The notes under the pieces are model-generated. The model was not told the origin of the DNA. It worked only from the letters and a program-made list of their open reading frames with translations, and ran no database searches. Both the position numbers and the translations under genes were made by a program. From Larix kaempferi (lineage: Eukaryota > Streptophyta > Pinopsida > Pinales > Pinaceae): a DNA stretch of 64,000 nucleotides. The stretch lies in NCBI GenBank assembly GCA_027924585.1, contig BSBM01000096.1:248001-312000 (forward strand), written 5' to 3'. Below are positions 59,211-64,000 of the stretch, one piece after another (position 1 is the first letter of the stretch; every line of letters begins with the position of its first letter).

Positions 59211-60045
59211 ATTCAATTCTCGGAGACCTCATGTCTACGGCTCAATTCAAAGGACCATAGTCCGAGGACGATCCAATCCCCTTACCTGTTCATTCAGGAT
59301 TTAGTTCTCGAAGACATCATGTCTACGGCTCAATTCAAAGGACTAAAGTCTGAGGACGATCCAATCCCCTTACCTTTTCATTCAGGATTTTGTTCTCGAA
59401 AACATCATGTCTACGGCTCAATTCAAAGGACTAAAGTCCAAGGACGATCCAATCCCCTCAAGTCCACCAAGGACTTCATTCTCGAAGGCATACGTCTACG
59501 GCTCTCTTTAGGAATGAAGTCCAGGGATGATCCAATCCCCTCAAGTCCACCAAGGAATTCATTCTCGAAGACATACGTCTATGGCTCTCTTTAGGACTGA
59601 AGTCCAGGGATGATCCAATCCCCTTAAGTCCACCAAGGACTTCATTCTCGAAGACATACGTCTACAGCTCTCTTTAGGACTGAAGTCCAGGGATGATCCA
59701 ATCCCCTCAAGTCCACCAAGGACTTCATTCTCGAAGACATACGTCTACGGCTCTTTAGGACTGAAGTCTAGGGATGATCCAATCCCCTCAAGTCCACCAA
59801 GGACTTCATTCTCGAAGACATACGTCTACGTCTCTCTTTAGGACTGAAGTCCAGGGATGATACAATCCCCTCAAGTCCACCAAGGACTTCATTCTCGAAG
59901 ACATACGTCTACGGTTCTCTTTAGGACTGAAGTCCAGAGATGATCCAATCCCCTCAAGTCCACCAAGGACTTCATTCTCGAAGACATACATCTACGACTC
60001 TCTTTAGGATTGAAGTCCAGGGATGATCCAATCCCCTCAAGTGTC
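59210..60045 (-). repeat. RLC-3 array: about 83-bp repeat, ten or so copies
   Basis: ccaccaagga starts at 59464 and 59547 give 83 bp. Sense strand: GGGGAT-TGGATC-ATCCC, GGACT-TC-AGTCC, AGAC-GTAT-GTCT and AAGTCC-TTGGT-GGACTT. Related to array 2 of RLC-1. The first units (59210-59450) are a variant. Confidence 0.93.
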
Positions 60046-60300
60046 AATCATGGGTACAAGTATCTTCATCCATACAAGTACATCAAGACATCATGTATCC
60101 TCATCATCAAAACATGTATATCAAAACATGTATCAACGAAATATGTATATCAAAACATGTATCCTCATCAATAGCATCAAATACATATATCATTGAAGGC
60201 ATGTATACATCTATCATCAGAAGCATGTATTCTCACTAATAAATTTATCATCAAAATCATGTATTCTCACTAATACATCTATCATCAAAATTAAAAATAT
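60045..60300 (-). repeat. RLC-3 array: degenerate ATACATG/CATGTAT repeats
   Basis: Matches array 1 of RLC-1 (catgtattctcactaatac in the + reading). Confidence 0.8.
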
Positions 60301-60392
60301 AAGGGTCCTAAAAAAATAATTCTAAGTAACTAAGTGCAGTAAAAGGTAACCTCATCATTGATGAGACAGACTTGTTATTAGATACTATGCTA

Positions 60393-61430
60393 CTCCCCCT
60401 TTCGAGGAGAGTTCTTTTGAACTATACCAAGCTTGTCTCGAAAGTATTCAAACTTCACTCGAGACAGAGGTTTAGTCAAGATATCAGCAATCTGATCCTC
60501 AGTGCTTATATATACGAGCTTGATAGCTCCTCTTTGCACCATATCTCATATATAGAAGTATCGGATCTCTATGTATTTTGACTTATCGTGGAACACGGGA
60601 TTTTCAGTCATCTTAATGCAGCTTGATTGTCACACATAATCACAGTGGGATCCATTTCTAAGTCAAACACTCCATATAATAGCTTCTGAAGCCACACTGC
60701 TTCATAGCTGGCAGAGCAGACAGCCATATATTCTGCTTCAGCAGTACTGAGAGCCACACTAGATCGTTTCTTGCTGAACCATGAGATCATGGCAGATTCA
60801 AGACTATAACATCCACCTGAATGTACTCTTTCTGTCTGAGACACTTCCTGCCCAATCAGAATCTGAGTAACCATGTAAACAGAGTTCATGACCTCCAATA
60901 TAATATAGACCAAAAATATAAAGTAACTTTTAGGTACCTCACTACATGCTTTGTAGCTATTAAGTGAACCTTTCTAGGTTCTACTAAATACTGACTTAGG
61001 GTATTTACAGCAAAGCATATATCTGGCCTAGAATTTGTTAAATACATCAATGACCCAATGATTTGTCTATATAGGGTCAGGTCCACTAAATACAATGAGT
61101 TATTAACTAATAACTTCAATTTGGAGTCCATGGGAGTGGCCATGGCTTTATACTCCAACATATCAAATATTTTTAGAAACTTCACAGCATACTTACCTTG
61201 ATTTAAAAGATTCCTTTTGGATCTTGCCATACTTCTAGACCTAAGAAGTAGTGCATTAATCCAAGATCTTTCATTTTCATTTCTGCAGCCATTTTCATGA
61301 CCTGTTTCTCATTCCTTGTCAGAAACAGATCATCGTCATACAATAATGGTATGATAGGTTCATCATCCACAACCTTAAGGTAAAGGTTAGGAACAACTTT
61401 ACTTCTGGTAAAGCCCAAGCTTTGTCATGA
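60393..61430 (-). pseudogene. Copia RT C-terminus and RNase H, broken
   Basis: Minus strand, in order: MGFTRSKVVPNLYLKV with YDDDLF in place of YVDDLF, LGLMHYFLGLEVWQ, TLYRQIIGSLMYLTNSRPD, RNase H VALSTAEAEYMAV and MDPTVIMCDNQ, and the LTKPLSRVKF end with CGAAAGGGGGAG at 60393-60404. Frames change near 61215, 60900 and 60610. Altered catalytic box and frameshifts rule out activity. Confidence 0.88.
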
Positions 61431-61559
61431 AGCTGTCAATTGTCCATTATTCACACTCTGCATTGAATGATCTTCTGCATATCTATATGTGCCATCTCTC
61501 GTCAGATGGGTCTACTAATATGAGCCTCAAAATCATTCGAACTATGTGGTGAGTTCCTT

Positions 61560-63999
61560 CTTGCATCCATGTCATATGTGTATAGAAGCCATATTCAACG
61601 TTGTAGCAAAGGTTGAGATCCACATCACCCATGATGATCATTAAGCTCATCAATTGACTACCGATCCTGGGTACCCATACAAAACCTGATTCACACTTCT
61701 TCTTTAATTACATCATTAAGAGAATGGTCTTATCTAGTCCCTTGGAGCAAAACATCTCATCATGATTCTCTTCCTCTTTCTAAGAGAAACTCTTAACCAC
61801 AAGCTTTCTATAGTGTGTTTGATTTGTAAATCTTTTGTTGAACATCCATCGCTTGTTCAGAGTTCATCATTCATCATGATCTTTCCTACATATCAAAATT
61901 AAGTACATGATTAGTAATGCTTCATAATCATCAAATCATGATAACCTATTATGCATACAAATATCATTTACTATTTCTAATAACAACTCAAATACTTATC
62001 TTTTATGTTTGTGTGGTTGCCTCCCGCTTGATCTTCTGTATGTCTTCTGAACTTCTATTCATTCTGCACCACTGTGCATGCTCAAGTGTACACTAGTGTC
62101 ATCCTCATGATCTCATACACAAACATACATTCATTAGTATATTCTCAATATTATCAAAAACATTCTAATTCTAAATAATCTTGAATATGTACCGTCATGA
62201 TCATTAGTATTCAGGGTTTCAAGGAAGTCTTCTTTTACTCATGCATATTCTTGTTTGATCTAGTTAGTTAAATCGTCAACCAAGATGAGAGACATAATAT
62301 GCATAAACCCTTGATTACTAACCAATCATACCAAGTATACTTACATAAGGCATCCTAACACAAGGTAAGATTCGAACATGACATAGGAAAACATACCTGG
62401 ATTAGTATACCTGCTTAGTTATGTACAACATACCTAAACAATCTCTTCAATGATTTAGAGATCCTGAGCTAGAACCTGCATGTCTCATAGGTTAAACATA
62501 ATATAACAAAGTCATACATACCTCGTGAGTCTTTGTCTTCATGTTGTCATGGTCATGGAACTTGATTTGTCTTTTGTGATGTACCTGTATCTTGTTAGCA
62601 GACAACATCAACCTCACACAACACCATAATGCATTAGTACAATCATATAGCCCTAATCAATGAATGTCTTTGATCATTCACATGCATTCATACTGTTACT
62701 AGGGTGATAAGACAATTCTAACATTAATCAATATTGTACTAATAAATAATATGAAGACAAACACATCATGAACTTAATCAAGAATCAGATTTCAAGACAT
62801 ACCTGAACCTCCTTAAGTCATACCTGTCGAGACTTCTTGTAGTCTTCTTATGTAAGGCCTTAGCCTCAACTCCCCCTGAAACTTGATCTGGAGCATGATT
62901 AGGGTTTTCTAGAGAAACCCTAAAAATTCAATCTTTGACTTTCACACTTCCGAATGAATGGAAGGATGTGTCTTGCTGAGCTGATCAAACTAGCATACTT
63001 CAATTCCAAAATTTGACCCCTCAAAATTGCCTTTGAAACTTCTGGATCTTCTGGACAGGATCCCAAACTAGGTTTTGATGAAGCCCACCCTTCTGCTCAA
63101 TCAAAAGGTTTGATCCAAGGCTCTAAACTCTTATTTTTTTGAGGAGCTTCCAGCCGTGGTTACAGACTTAAAAAATTCCAACTTTTGTTGAAGCCCTAAT
63201 TTTCCATCTTTCCGATCAAAATCCCGAGCTAGGGTTTGATCAAGCGCGGTCTTCTACCCAACCAAAAAATTCGATCTTGGTCTCTAAATTTCAATTTTCC
63301 TGAGTAGCATTCATTCATGGATTCCGATTCCAAAAATTCTAACTTTCTCCGAAACCCTAAATTTCGGAAGCCATGAATAAAGGTGCTCCAAAAATAATTC
63401 TGTTTTGACAGAAATATGTACCTGGTTGTTTCTGCTATAACTCCAAAATTTTTGCTCCACAGGGTCTGAAAACGTTTTTTGCAGTAGCCTGACCTGTCAT
63501 CTTTCCATCCTGATAGGTATGACCTCAATTGGATTTTCTGAGAGAGAGTTATGCCAAATGTCGTAACGTGACCTATTTTGGGATAATACAGGAGAGCGAA
63601 CTTGTACGGTGTGCCACCTGTCACTATTTGAACTTCGGCCTCTGAAAACGTTTCCTGAGATAGCTCGCCCTGTTATCTTTCCATCCTGATAGGTCTGACC
63701 TCAATTGGACTTTCTGAGAGAGAGGTATGCCAAGTGTCGCAACGTGACCTGTTTATGGGATAAAACAGGAGAGCAAACTTGTACGGCATTCCACGTGTCA
63801 CTTGTTCAGCTTCGGCCTCTGAAAAGGTTTTCTGAGATAGTACAGTTTGTGTACTACCTGTCACTTTTTATGAAATTTCATTTGGATTTTCCTAGCCAAA
63901 GTTATGACATTTTTTCCTGGGTCACCTGATTTTGACTGAGATCTGGAAGAGGCAGAAACCCTAACTTGTACTGATCATAACTTACAAAGTACAACCAAT
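61560..63999 (-). other. Long non-coding leader shared with RLC-2
   Basis: Matches 36720-39700 of RLC-2 with small indels, plus an extra stretch at about 63140-63290. It includes two copies of the 176-bp repeat (ggtatgacct 63516, ggtctgacc 63692). Short ORFs near 63229-63929 are most likely chance. Confidence 0.75.
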
Positions 64000-64000
64000 A

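Larger units (their letters stand above)
57336..63999 (-). mobile_element. Copia-derived element RLC-3 (runs past window end)
   Basis: Minus strand. The visible part is the 3' LTR (57336-57886), polypurine tract, 2.4 kb of arrays, the end of pol (RT C-terminus and RNase H) and a long leader nearly identical in type to RLC-2. Gag, protease, integrase and most of RT are deleted; the junction is at about 61430. The 5' LTR lies outside the window. In coding loss it is an intermediate between RLC-1 and RLC-2. Confidence 0.92.

Noticed and set aside
63229-63929. ORFs of 60-131 codons in the RLC-3 leader
   Set aside because: They overlap a non-coding tandem repeat, occur on both strands, and the RLC-2 counterpart does not keep them open.

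Overview
The window is plant nuclear DNA packed with transposable elements. I see no intact cellular gene. The host-like pieces are an exon of a secretory-type cyclophilin, a decayed PPR-DYW gene and an unidentified duplicated gene fragment. The PPR-DYW wording, the low gene density, the AT-rich spacers and the stacked old and young LTR elements suggest a large-genome seed plant. A gymnosperm or conifer is my best guess, but this is inference and not shown by a marker.

Layout. 1-7577: Copia element RLC-1 (+ strand; its 5' LTR is cut by the window edge), with gag, protease, integrase, RT and RNase H in order but broken by stops and a frameshift, then 2.3 kb of five different tandem-repeat blocks before the 3' LTR. 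7578-13759: AT-rich DNA with old repeats and an unidentified minus-strand ORF. 13760-18137: internally deleted Ty3/Gypsy element (minus), with two 384-bp LTRs. 18883-21924: small LTR element (193-bp LTRs, perfect CAAAG target duplication) with only a gag-like ORF. 23085-24844: 5'-truncated LINE with a 14-bp target duplication. 25000-32986: mostly AT-rich, with a SINE-like tRNA head and local duplications. 32987-40319: RLC-2 (minus), a Copia relative with two 604-bp LTRs differing at about 5 positions but almost no coding sequence; it is mostly tandem arrays and a long leader. 40531-40855: foldback repeat. 41383-41565: cyclophilin exon. 42558-43850: PPR-DYW pseudogene. 44300-47808: second LINE, decayed. 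48643-53256: Gypsy-type element with a gag remnant and a CAATG target duplication. 57336-63999: RLC-3 (minus; runs off the right edge), another Copia deletion derivative with arrays, an RT/RNase H remnant and the same leader type as RLC-2.

The most interesting signal joins the three Copia elements. Between pol and the 3' LTR each carries about 2.3-3 kb of tandem arrays. Unit lengths and sequences differ (23, 38/39, 43, 69, 71, 83/87 bp and others), but read in the element's sense strand most units contain the same architecture: a GGAY-N5/6-RTCC hairpin followed almost at once by a second hairpin. Loops vary freely while stems are largely kept, with several paired or wobble changes. Some arrays repeat a UUCG or GNRA-like tetraloop. 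Array order along the elements is partly conserved, and the region sits between two copies of a polypurine-tract-like motif. RLC-2 and RLC-3 have lost most of the coding region but kept the arrays and the leader, so these look like the cis-acting parts of a family mobilised in trans. A role in packaging, export or RNA stability is a hypothesis only.
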